Part shown: one piece after another, positions 16,136 through 23,418 of the stretch
How positions within the stretch are numbered: the first letter of the stretch is position 1
Layout of the letters: every line of letters starts with the position of its first letter
The notes under the pieces: model-generated
What the model saw: the letters and a program-made list of their open reading frames with translations, nothing else
What the model was told of the DNA's origin: nothing
Database searches by the model: none
Made by a program: the position numbers and the translations under genes
Assembly (NCBI RefSeq): GCF_007896895.1
Contig: NZ_VOGW01000192.1
Location: 1-41,102, forward strand
Length of the DNA: 41,102 nt
Direction of reading: 5' to 3'
Source of the DNA: Streptomyces misionensis
GTDB taxonomy: Bacteria > Actinomycetota > Actinomycetes > Streptomycetales > Streptomycetaceae

Positions 16136-17106
16136 GCCCGGCGCTCCTTGCGGAAGGTGGCGATCAGATACGGGATGATCACGGCGAGGGAGACGACCAG
16201 CAGGACGACGGCGATCGCGGAGCCGTACCCGACGCGGCTGGACTCGCCGATGATGTTGCCGGTCACCAGGATCGACAGCAACTCGGTGCCCTGCGCGCCC
16301 TTGTTGAAGACGAAGACCAGGTCGAAGGCGCGCAGCGACTCGATGATGGTGACGACGAGGACGACCGTGTTGGTCGGCCGCAGGGTCGGGAAGACCACGT
16401 TCCTGAACGCCTGCCACTCGCCCGCGCCGTCCAGCGCGGCGGCCTCGCGCAGCGACGGGTCGACGCTCTTGAGCCCGGCCAGGTACAGGATCATCATGTA
16501 GCCGGTGTGCCGCCAGGACGCGGCGACCAGGACGGCCCACAGGTTCAGGTGCGGGTCGCCGATCCAGTCGATGTAGTGCCCGGGCCTGTTCGCCCCGATG
16601 ATGCTGTTGATCAGCCCGGTGTCGGGGTTGTAGACCAACTGCCAGACGAATCCGATGCAGGCCATGGAGATGACGACCGGCAGAAAGAACGCGGTCTGGT
16701 AGACCCGGCTGAACCGGATCCGCTTGTCCAGCTGGACGGCGAGGAACAGACCGAGCGGTGTGGGGATCAGGATCAGTACGGCGAACCAGACGACGTTGTG
16801 CTCGACGGCCGGCCAGAACTGCGGGTTGTCCGCGAACAGTTGGCGGAAGTTGTCCAGGCCCACCCATCTGATCGAGTCGAACCCGATGCCGTCCCAGGTG
16901 GTGAAGGCGAGGGCGACGGAGGCGAGCGCGGTGACCCACACGAGGGCCACGTGCAGCACCGTGGGCACGCCCGCCATCACGGCCAGCGTGATCCGGTCGC
17001 GCCGGGTCAGCAGCTGCCGCCTCGTCGTCTCGCGTGTCGCGCGCGTGGTGCCGGGAGGCGGCGCGGCGGCCGCTCGCGACGGCTCGCTCGTCATGGGGGC
17101 GCTCAC
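16132..17106 (-). CDS. Carbohydrate ABC transporter permease (MalF type)
   Basis: A CUT1 permease of 324 aa if started at GTG 17106, which overlaps the previous stop as GTGA; ATG 17094 (320 aa) is an alternative. Neither has a strong ribosome-binding site, so translational coupling probably decides. There are six membrane helices after a hydrophilic N-terminus. Landmarks are FQTAFFLPVVIS-like VYQTAFFLPVVISMACIGFVWQLVYN and the EAA loop SLREAAALDGAGEWQAFRNVVFPTL. It forms the membrane channel with the MalG-type partner. The substrate is unknown. Confidence 0.93.
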   Translation of the reverse strand: MSAPMTSEPSRAAAAPPPGTTRATRETTRRQLLTRRDRITLAVMAGVPTVLHVALVWVTALASVALAFTTWDGIGFDSIRWVGLDNFRQLFADNPQFWPAVEHNVVWFAVLILIPTPLGLFLAVQLDKRIRFSRVYQTAFFLPVVISMACIGFVWQLVYNPDTGLINSIIGANRPGHYIDWIGDPHLNLWAVLVAASWRHTGYMMILYLAGLKSVDPSLREAAALDGAGEWQAFRNVVFPTLRPTNTVVLVVTIIESLRAFDLVFVFNKGAQGTELLSILVTGNIIGESSRVGYGSAIAVVLLVVSLAVIIPYLIATFRKERRA

Positions 17107-18416
17107 GAGGACGCGAAGATCGTCTTCTTCTGGCGCTCGATGGACGCCAGCAGGCCGTCCACGCCCTGGGGATTCTGCAGGAACTTCTGCAGTCCTGGCT
17201 GCATCACCGTGGAGGTGAAGTCGGGCCGGGAGTCGCGGTCCATGAACTGGGTCAGGTTCCTGGCGCCGCTGATCATGGCGAACGCCTTCTTCTGCAACGG
17301 CGAGTAGGCGGAGGTGTCCGCCTTGCCGGAGGCGGCCACCACGCTGGAGTCGGTCCTGAGGTACAGCTCTTCGGCGGCCGGGGTGCCGAGGTACTCGAGC
17401 AGTCTCACCACGCCCGCGCGGTTCTTCGGGGACCTGCTCACCATGAAGCCGTCGGTGGGCGCCTCCACCGTGTCCAGGCCGTGGGCGGGGTCGATCTCCG
17501 GGAAGGGGAAGAAGTCCAGGTCCTCCAGGGCGCTCCTGTCGGTGAACTGCTGGGCGACGAAGGAGCCGAGGAGGTACATGCCGGCCTTCCGGGCGGCCAG
17601 CGACTGGGCGGCGTCCTGCCAGGTACGGCCCATGAAACCGTCCTGGTGGTAGGGGAGCAGCTCGGCCCAGTGGTCGAAGACGGCCCTGACCTTCGGGTCG
17701 GTCCAGGAGGCCTTGCCCGCCATCAGCCGCACGTGGAAGTCGTAGCCGTTGAGCCGGAAGTCGATCTGGTCGAAGGTGCCCATCGCGGGCCAGGCGTCCT
17801 TGTCCCCGAAGGCGATCGGGACGAGGCCGTCCTTCTTCATCCGCTTGCACAGGGCGACGAGCTGGTCCCAGGTGGCGGGGACCTCGTACCCGTACCGGGT
17901 GAAGACGCTTCTTCGGTAGAAGACCGCCCACGGGTAGGTGGTCATCGGCACGAAGTAGTACGTGCCGTCCTCGCCCTTGCTCAACTTCTTCATCGCGTCG
18001 GGGAAGTTGTCCCCGATCCGTGCCCACACGTCGTCGATCGGCGCGGCCAGCTTCTTCGCGGCGAAGAACTGCATGCGGTACCCGGCGAACCAGTTGAACA
18101 CGTCGTCGGGGGTGCCCTGGAGGTAGGAGTTGATCTGTTCCTGGAAGGTGTTGTGATCCTTGGTGTTCACCCGGACGGTGATCCCGGACTGCCTCCGGAA
18201 GGCGGCGTAGACGTTCGCGAAGGCCTTCTTCGGCACCGCGTCGGAGGCGTTGGAGCCGACGGTGACGGCCTTCGGGTCGGCGGCGGAACCGCTGCCGCCG
18301 CAGGCGGCGAGCAGGGGGGTGCCGGCCCCGGCGAGCAGGGCGGCGGAGCCCGCCCCGCGCAGCAGGGAGCGACGGCTGGGAGACGGGACGGACGGACCGG
18401 GGTGGGACGGACGCAT
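17103..18416 (-). CDS. Extracellular sugar-binding lipoprotein (CUT1)
   Basis: A 437-aa substrate-binding protein. The leader has a twin-arginine motif (PSRRSLLRGAG, Arg15-Arg16) and lipobox LLAAC with Cys39, so it is probably a Tat-exported lipoprotein. The mature part is a type 1 (MalE-like) binding fold, with WPAMGTFDQIDFRLNGYDF, GMYLLGSFVAQQF and APTDGFMVSRSPKNRAGVVRLLEYL typical of the family. GGGAGCC precedes ATG 18416. It is first gene of the importer unit. A perfect TGTGA-N6-TCACA site lies about 100 bp upstream (18510-18525), suggesting Crp control. The bound sugar cannot be read. Confidence 0.94.
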   Translation of the reverse strand: MRPSHPGPSVPSPSRRSLLRGAGSAALLAGAGTPLLAACGGSGSAADPKAVTVGSNASDAVPKKAFANVYAAFRRQSGITVRVNTKDHNTFQEQINSYLQGTPDDVFNWFAGYRMQFFAAKKLAAPIDDVWARIGDNFPDAMKKLSKGEDGTYYFVPMTTYPWAVFYRRSVFTRYGYEVPATWDQLVALCKRMKKDGLVPIAFGDKDAWPAMGTFDQIDFRLNGYDFHVRLMAGKASWTDPKVRAVFDHWAELLPYHQDGFMGRTWQDAAQSLAARKAGMYLLGSFVAQQFTDRSALEDLDFFPFPEIDPAHGLDTVEAPTDGFMVSRSPKNRAGVVRLLEYLGTPAAEELYLRTDSSVVAASGKADTSAYSPLQKKAFAMISGARNLTQFMDRDSRPDFTSTVMQPGLQKFLQNPQGVDGLLASIERQKKTIFASS

Positions 18417-18509
18417 GGCGGCTCCCGAGGGATACAGGGTTCGGCCACGGGGGTGAGTCGATCGCCGCGGACTTGTCGGAACCGCTCATAAACCAACTCG
18501 ACCGAACAG

Positions 18510-18525
18510 TGTGACCGTCATCACA
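18510..18525. promoter_or_regulatory. Perfect CRP-type site between two sugar importers
   Basis: TGTGACCGTCATCACA is an exact match to the TGTGA-N6-TCACA consensus of CRP-family regulators. On the minus strand TTTATG (18492-18487) is a plausible -10 for the binding-protein gene. This would place the site about 38 bp upstream of the transcription start, a class II activator position. The rest of 18417-18765 (349 bp without a gene) holds this site, the promoter of the plus-strand importer, and an AT-rich stretch at 18634-18660. Confidence 0.6.
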
Positions 18526-18674
18526 GCCGCGGCGCCGCATGGGCGTCAAGAGGTGGGTGCACAACGGGAGTTGTCTTGCCCGAAACGTGACCGCCGCCGC
18601 CTGTCACCCCATGGCTTCCATGGAGTGACTTGTCCTTACATCATAACTTACGGGTGAAACTATGTCTGGACAAA

Positions 18675-18706
18675 GTCTTGACAGCGGGTCCGGCAGGGAC
18701 TTGGAT
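18675..18706 (+). promoter_or_regulatory. Promoter of the CUT2 importer with overlapping box
   Basis: TTGACA (18678-18683), 17 bp, then TTGGAT (18701-18706) is a good housekeeping-type promoter 60-88 bp before ATG 18766. The -35 overlaps GTCTTGACA (18675-18683), close to the KGWCHTRACA box I recall for the corynebacterial inositol regulator IolR. TTGTCC and GGACAA half-sites flank the region at about 18630 and 18668. An operator overlapping the -35 would fit repression without sugar. The regulator is unidentified. Confidence 0.45.
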
Positions 18707-18765
18707 CGCCTCCCGACGCAACAGCGCCCCCTTCCCGTCGCACGCACAGCGAGGTGCAAGCAACG

Positions 18766-19785
18766 ATGGACCGCTCTTCCCGTCCGGGCCCCCGCAGGCT
18801 GGTTCCGCTGGTGGCCGTGGCCGCCGCCGCATCGCTTGCCCTCACCGGCTGCTCCAGCGGCCACGGTGGCAAGAAGGCCGAACAGGCCGCGGCGAACGAC
18901 TCCGCGGGCAAGGCGAACACCCCCCGGATGACCGTCGCCCTGGTCACGCACCAGGCGCCCGGCGACACCTTCTGGGACACCGTGCGCAAGGGCGCCGAGG
19001 CCGCGGCGGCCAAGGACAACATCAAGCTCGTCTACTCGGCCGACCCGAACGCGGGCAACCAGGCGAACCTGGTGCAGAACGCGGTCGACCAGAAGGTCGA
19101 CGGCATCGCCGTCACCCTGGCCAAGCCCGACGCGATGCGGAACGTGCTCGGCAAGGCGGAGCGCGCGGGCATACCGGTGGTGGGCCTCAACTCCGGGCTG
19201 GCCGACTGGAAGAAGCTCGGACTGATGGAGTTCTTCGGGCAGGACGAGAGCGTGGCCGGCGAGGCCTTCGGCGACAAGCTGAACACCGCCGGCGCCAAGA
19301 AGGTCGTCTGTGTGATCCACGAGCAGGGCAACGTGGGCCTCACCCAGCGCTGCGACGGGGTGAAGAAGACCTTCAAGGGCACCACCGAGACGCTGTACGT
19401 CAACGGCACGGACATGCCCTCCGTGCGGGCCACCATCACGGCGAAACTGAAGCAGAACACCGCGATCGACACCGTCGTCACCCTCGGCGCCCCGTTCGCC
19501 GCCACCGCGGCGCAGTCGGTCGGCGACGCCGGCGGCAAGGCGAAGGTCGCCACGTTCGACCTCGACAAGGACCTGGTCAAGGCGGTGCAGAACGGCAGCG
19601 TCGAGTTCGCCGTCGACCAGCAGCCCTACCTCCAGGGCTATCTGGCGGTCGACTCGCTCTGGCTCTACAAGAACAACGGCAACTACAGCGGCGGCGGCGT
19701 CCAGCCGGTCCTCACGGGCCCGGCGTTCGTCGACCGGACCAACGTCGACAAGGTCGCCGGGTTCGCCGCGAAGGGGACCCGGTGA
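18766..19785 (+). CDS. Sugar/polyol-binding lipoprotein (CUT2)
   Basis: A 339-aa substrate-binding protein. The signal peptide ends in lipobox LALTGC (Cys29). The mature protein is a Peripla_BP_4 (ribose-binding-like) fold: MTVALVTHQAPGDTFWDTVRKGAEAAA, DGIAVTLAKPDAM, AGIPVVGLNSG and VEFAVDQQPYLQGYLAVDSLWLY are family hallmarks. ATG 18766 has GAGG 11 nt upstream; a GTG at 18754 is less likely. The stop overlaps the permease start (GTGA). It supplies ligand to the permease and ATPase downstream. By locus content the ligand may be myo-inositol or a similar polyol; that is inference. Confidence 0.94.
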   Translation: MDRSSRPGPRRLVPLVAVAAAASLALTGCSSGHGGKKAEQAAANDSAGKANTPRMTVALVTHQAPGDTFWDTVRKGAEAAAAKDNIKLVYSADPNAGNQANLVQNAVDQKVDGIAVTLAKPDAMRNVLGKAERAGIPVVGLNSGLADWKKLGLMEFFGQDESVAGEAFGDKLNTAGAKKVVCVIHEQGNVGLTQRCDGVKKTFKGTTETLYVNGTDMPSVRATITAKLKQNTAIDTVVTLGAPFAATAAQSVGDAGGKAKVATFDLDKDLVKAVQNGSVEFAVDQQPYLQGYLAVDSLWLYKNNGNYSGGGVQPVLTGPAFVDRTNVDKVAGFAAKGTR

Positions 19786-20846
19786 CGGGTCCGGGGGCCG
19801 TCGAGGCACCGCCGGCCCCCGGACCCCGCGAGGCGGACGGCCGCACCGCCCGCCGCCCCCTGGCGCTGCGGCTGCTGGCCCGGCCCGAGGTGGGCGTCTT
19901 CCTCGGCGCCGCAGCCGTCCTGGTCTTCTTCCTGATCGTCGCGCCGTCGGTCCGCCAGGGCGGGTCGATGGCCACGGTCCTCTACCAGTCCTCCACCATC
20001 GGCATCATGGCGCTGCCGGTCGCCCTGCTGATGATCGGCGGCGAGTTCGACCTGTCGTCCGGCGTCGCCGTGATCACCTCGGCGCTCACCGCGAGCATGC
20101 TCGGCTACCAGCTGAGCCTGAACGTGTGGACGGGAGTGATCGTTGCCCTGGTCCTCTCGCTCGCCATCGGCGCCTTCAACGGCTGGATGGTGGTCAGGAC
20201 CGGGCTGCCCAGCTTCCTGGTCACCCTCGGCACCTTCCTGATCCTCCAGGGCGTGAACCTCGCCGTCACCAAGCTGGTCACCGGCAACGTCGCCACCGAC
20301 GACATCAGCGACATGGACGGCTTCGACCAGGCGAAGAAGATCTTCGCGTCCTCCTTCGACGTCGGTGGCGTCCAGGTGAAGATCACCGTGGTGTGGTGGC
20401 TGGTCTACGCCGCGCTCGCCACCTGGGTGCTGCTGCGCACCAAGTACGGCAACTGGGTCTTCGCCGTCGGCGGCGACCAGGACAGCGCCCGCGCGGTCGG
20501 CGTCCCGGTGCGGTTCACCAAGATCACCCTGTTCATGCTGGTCGGCTTCGGCGCCTGGTTCGTCGGCATGCACAACCTGTTCTCCTTCAACACCGTGCAG
20601 TCCGGCGAGGGCGTCGGCAACGAGCTGATCTACATCGCCGCGGCCGTCATCGGCGGCTGCCTGCTCACCGGCGGCTACGGCTCCGCGATCGGGCCGCTCT
20701 TCGGCGCCTTCATGTTCGGCATGGTCAACCAGGGCATCGTCTACGCCGGCTGGAACCCCGACTGGTTCAAGGCCTTCCTGGGCGTGATGCTGCTCGGCGC
20801 CGTCCTGATCAACCTGTGGGTCCGGCGCACGGCGACGCGGAGGTAA
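19782..20846 (+). CDS. ABC transporter permease (RbsC-like, CUT2)
   Basis: A 354-aa inner-membrane protein with about eight to ten helices after a basic N-terminus. The BPD_transp_2 signatures are present: IGIMALPVALLMIGGEFDLSSGVAVITSAL, LPSFLVTLGTFLILQGVNLAV, VFAVGGDQDSARAVGVPV and IAAAVIGGCLLTGGYGSAIGPLFGAF. GTG 19782 follows AAGGGG and overlaps the previous stop. The ATPase starts 3 bp after its stop. It is the translocation channel of the CUT2 importer. Confidence 0.94.
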   Translation: MTGPGAVEAPPAPGPREADGRTARRPLALRLLARPEVGVFLGAAAVLVFFLIVAPSVRQGGSMATVLYQSSTIGIMALPVALLMIGGEFDLSSGVAVITSALTASMLGYQLSLNVWTGVIVALVLSLAIGAFNGWMVVRTGLPSFLVTLGTFLILQGVNLAVTKLVTGNVATDDISDMDGFDQAKKIFASSFDVGGVQVKITVVWWLVYAALATWVLLRTKYGNWVFAVGGDQDSARAVGVPVRFTKITLFMLVGFGAWFVGMHNLFSFNTVQSGEGVGNELIYIAAAVIGGCLLTGGYGSAIGPLFGAFMFGMVNQGIVYAGWNPDWFKAFLGVMLLGAVLINLWVRRTATRR

Positions 20847-20849
20847 CCG

Positions 20850-21752
20850 ATGAACGACACCACAGCCGGCCCCCACGGCACCGCCCCGCCCGAGGCCCCC
20901 GCCGCCGGGGACGCGCCCCTGGTGGAACTGCGCCGGGCGGGAAAGACGTACGGCAACGTCCGCGCCCTGTACGGCGTCGACCTCACCGTCCGGGCCGGCC
21001 GGGTCACCTGTGTGCTCGGCGACAACGGCGCCGGGAAGTCCACCCTGATCAAGATCATCTCGGGGCTGCACCGGCACACCGAGGGCGACTTCCTGGTCGA
21101 CGGCCGGCCGGTGCGCTTCAGCACCCCGCGCGAGGCCCTGGACCACGGCATCGCCGCGGTCTACCAGGACCTGGCGACCGTGCCCCTGATGCCCGTGTGG
21201 CGCAACTTCTTCCTCGGCTCCGAACCGACCAAGGGCCCCTGGCCGCTGCGCCGCCTGGACATCGCCCGGATGAAGGAGACCGCCGACCGGGAACTGCGCC
21301 GCATGGGCATCGTCCTGGACGACCTGGAGCAGCCCGTCGGCACCCTCTCCGGCGGCCAGCGCCAGTGCGTGGCCATCGCCCGCGCCGTCCACTTCGGCGC
21401 CCGGGTCCTCATCCTGGACGAGCCGACCGCCGCGCTCGGCGTCAAGCAGTCCGGGGTGGTGCTGAAGTACATCGCCGCCGCCCGCGAGCGCGGCCTCGGC
21501 GTCGTCCTCATCACCCACAACCCCCACCACGCCTACCTGGTCGGCGACCACTTCGGCGTGCTGCGCCTCGGCACCCTGGAACTGTCCGCCGACCGCGGCG
21601 AGATCACCCTCGAAGAGCTGACCGACCACATGGCCGGCGGTGCCGAACTCGCCGCCCTCAAACACGAGTTGGCGCAGGCGGGCGGCGTGAGAACCGACGG
21701 GCTCGCCGAGGAGCCGCCGATCGCCGACACCTTTCCCGAAGGGAACCCCTGA
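20850..21752 (+). CDS. Sugar ABC transporter ATPase, single domain
   Basis: A 300-aa ATPase. Walker A GDNGAGKST is at residues 57-65, signature LSGGQRQ near 166, Walker B VLILDEPTAALG near 187, and the switch His in VVLITHN near 220. Classic CUT2 ATPases such as RbsA carry two fused ABC domains (about 500 aa); this one has a single domain, like the FrcA type, and should act as a homodimer. A C-terminal extension of about 40 residues follows the ABC fold. It powers the importer encoded immediately upstream. Confidence 0.94.
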   Translation: MNDTTAGPHGTAPPEAPAAGDAPLVELRRAGKTYGNVRALYGVDLTVRAGRVTCVLGDNGAGKSTLIKIISGLHRHTEGDFLVDGRPVRFSTPREALDHGIAAVYQDLATVPLMPVWRNFFLGSEPTKGPWPLRRLDIARMKETADRELRRMGIVLDDLEQPVGTLSGGQRQCVAIARAVHFGARVLILDEPTAALGVKQSGVVLKYIAAARERGLGVVLITHNPHHAYLVGDHFGVLRLGTLELSADRGEITLEELTDHMAGGAELAALKHELAQAGGVRTDGLAEEPPIADTFPEGNP

Positions 21753-21754
21753 CC

Positions 21755-22657
21755 ATGCCCCACGTCCTCGACCACATCCGGGTCGGCTCCGCCCCCGACT
21801 CCTGGGGCGTCTGGTTCCCGGACGACCCCCGGCAGGTGCCCTGGGACCGTTTCCTGGACGAGGTCGCCGAGGCCGGGTACGAGTGGATCGAACTCGGCCC
21901 CTACGGCTATCTGCCCACCGATCCCGCCCGGCTCGCCGAGGAGGTGGCCCGCCGGGGCCTGAAGGTCTCCGCGGGCACCGTCTTCACCGGACTGCACCGC
22001 GGCCCCGCCGTCTGGGCCGACACCTGGTCCCACGTCGGCCGGGTCGCCGCCCTCACCCGGGCGATGGGCGCCCGGCACCTGGTGGTGATCCCGTCCTTCT
22101 GGCGGGACGACAAGACCGCCGAGATCCTGGAGCCGCCCGAGCTGACGGCCGAGCAGTGGGGCCACCTCGCCCGGGGCATGGAGCGCCTGGGCCGCGAGGT
22201 GAAGGAGACGTACGGCCTCGACATCGTGGTCCACCCGCACGCCGACACCCACATCGACACCGAGGCCCACGTCGCGCGCTTCCTCGACGCCACCGACCCG
22301 GCACTGGTCGGCCTCTGCCTGGACACCGGGCACTACGCCTACTGCGGCGGCGACAGCGTCCGGCTGATCGAGACCTACGGCGAGCGCCTCGGCTATCTGC
22401 ACCTCAAGCAGGTCGATCCCGCGGTCCTCGCCGACGTCGTCGCCCGGTCGCTGCCCTTCGGGCCCGCCGTCCAGCGCGGCGTCATGTGCGAACCACCGCA
22501 CGGCGTACCGGAGCTGGGCCCCGTCCTGGAAGCGGCCCAGAAGCTCGGCGTGGACCTCTTCGCCATCGTGGAACAGGACATGTACCCCTGCGAGCCGGAC
22601 CGCCCCCTGCCGATCGCGGAACGGACCCGGCGGTTCCTGCGGTCGTGCGGGGCATGA
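21755..22657 (+). CDS. Sugar phosphate isomerase/epimerase, TIM barrel
   Basis: A 300-aa protein of the xylose isomerase-like/AP endonuclease 2 TIM-barrel superfamily. Landmarks are VGSAPDSWGVWFPDDPRQVPWDRFLDEVAEAGYEWIELGPYGY at the N-terminus, VVHPHADTHIDTE, LCLDTGHYAYCGGD, and YLHLKQVD, which supply the His/Asp/Glu metal ligands typical of the fold. IolE, IolH and IolI belong to the same superfamily, so a step in inositol or related polyol breakdown is plausible; the exact reaction cannot be assigned. GAAGGGA precedes ATG 21755, and its stop overlaps the next gene (ATGA). Confidence 0.88.
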   Translation: MPHVLDHIRVGSAPDSWGVWFPDDPRQVPWDRFLDEVAEAGYEWIELGPYGYLPTDPARLAEEVARRGLKVSAGTVFTGLHRGPAVWADTWSHVGRVAALTRAMGARHLVVIPSFWRDDKTAEILEPPELTAEQWGHLARGMERLGREVKETYGLDIVVHPHADTHIDTEAHVARFLDATDPALVGLCLDTGHYAYCGGDSVRLIETYGERLGYLHLKQVDPAVLADVVARSLPFGPAVQRGVMCEPPHGVPELGPVLEAAQKLGVDLFAIVEQDMYPCEPDRPLPIAERTRRFLRSCGA

Positions 22658-23082
22658 GCATCACCCCGCAGCGCCTCGCGGAGGCAGGGGAGTTCATCGA
22701 CCGCGTCACCCGGTGGGCCACGCGCCGCGAGGACCTCGCCGGCCTGCTCCTCGTCGGCTCCTACGCCCGCGGTGCCGCGCGCCCCGACTCGGACGTGGAC
22801 CTCGTCCTGCTGACGACGGACCCCGCGCACTACTTCGCCGACGCCTGGGCCGCCGAACTCGCCCTCGGCGACCCCCTGCGCACCCGCGTCTGGGGCCCGG
22901 TCACCGAACGCCGCTACGCCCTGTCCAGCGGTCTGGAGGTCGAGTTCGGCATCGGCACCCCCGACTGGGCGCGGACCGACCCCGTCGATCCCGGTACCCA
23001 CCGCGTCGTCACCGACGGCGCCCGCGTGCTGCACGACCCGCTGGGCATCCTCGCCGCGCTGCTCGCCCGCTGCCGTCCGTGA
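22654..23082 (+). CDS. MNT-type nucleotidyltransferase domain protein
   Basis: A 142-aa protein with the minimal nucleotidyltransferase motif GSYARG (35-40) followed by DSDVDLVLL (45-53); the two Asp residues bind the catalytic metal. A third acidic residue lies in LEVEFGIG near residue 92. Stand-alone members include HEPN/MNT antitoxins and aminoglycoside-type adenylyltransferases, but no HEPN partner is adjacent. It overlaps the isomerase gene by 4 nt (ATGA), so it is co-translated with the sugar operon, which is unusual. Its role here is unknown. Confidence 0.85.
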   Translation: MSITPQRLAEAGEFIDRVTRWATRREDLAGLLLVGSYARGAARPDSDVDLVLLTTDPAHYFADAWAAELALGDPLRTRVWGPVTERRYALSSGLEVEFGIGTPDWARTDPVDPGTHRVVTDGARVLHDPLGILAALLARCRP

Positions 23083-23202
23083 GCCGCGCGCGGGTTCCTG
23101 CGCAACCACGACGGATTCGCCCCCGGCGCGGCCGGGAACCAACCCGGGGCAGCGAGCGTTGGAGAAGAAGACGGGGGACGCCCGCGCAGACGGGAGGACG
23201 AG

Positions 23203-23397
23203 ATGACACACCGCACAGAACCCCGGAAGACGGCACCGGACACGGCCGACGCGGCCGCCCTGCGCCGCGACCGCTTCGGCACGCTGCCCGAGCGGATACG
23301 CCCCGAGGACACGGTCGAGACCAGGCCGGCGACCCTGCCGGACCCGGCCCGGGACCGCTACCACGCGGACGAATGGCTGGTGCGCTACTGCGGCTGA
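23203..23397 (+). CDS. Small hypothetical protein, 64 aa
   Basis: A small charged protein with no hydrophobic segment and no domain I recognise. The N-terminus (MTHRTEPRKTAPDTADAA) looks disordered. The C-terminal half, DRYHADEWLVRYCG, is the most structured-looking part. Support for it being real is a strong ribosome-binding site (GGGAGG 6 nt upstream) and codon positions with the usual GC bias. It sits 120 bp after the nucleotidyltransferase and may be the last gene of the importer operon. The preceding gap shows no terminator. Confidence 0.6.
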   Translation: MTHRTEPRKTAPDTADAAALRRDRFGTLPERIRPEDTVETRPATLPDPARDRYHADEWLVRYCG

Positions 23398-23400
23398 CCC

Positions 23401-23412
23401 GCGCCCCGGCGC
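23401..23412. terminator. Weak hairpin between convergent genes
   Basis: GCGCC-CC-GGCGC forms a short GC hairpin in the 21-bp gap between the small protein gene (+) and the dehydrogenase gene (-). It could end transcripts from either side, but it is short and lacks a T run. Confidence 0.3.
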
Positions 23413-23418
23413 GCGGCG

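Noticed and set aside
19683..21665. Minus-strand open frame opposite the CUT2 permease and ATPase
   Set aside because: Composition (His/Gly/Asp/Gln rich) is typical of an antisense frame, while the sense frames carry complete ABC motifs.
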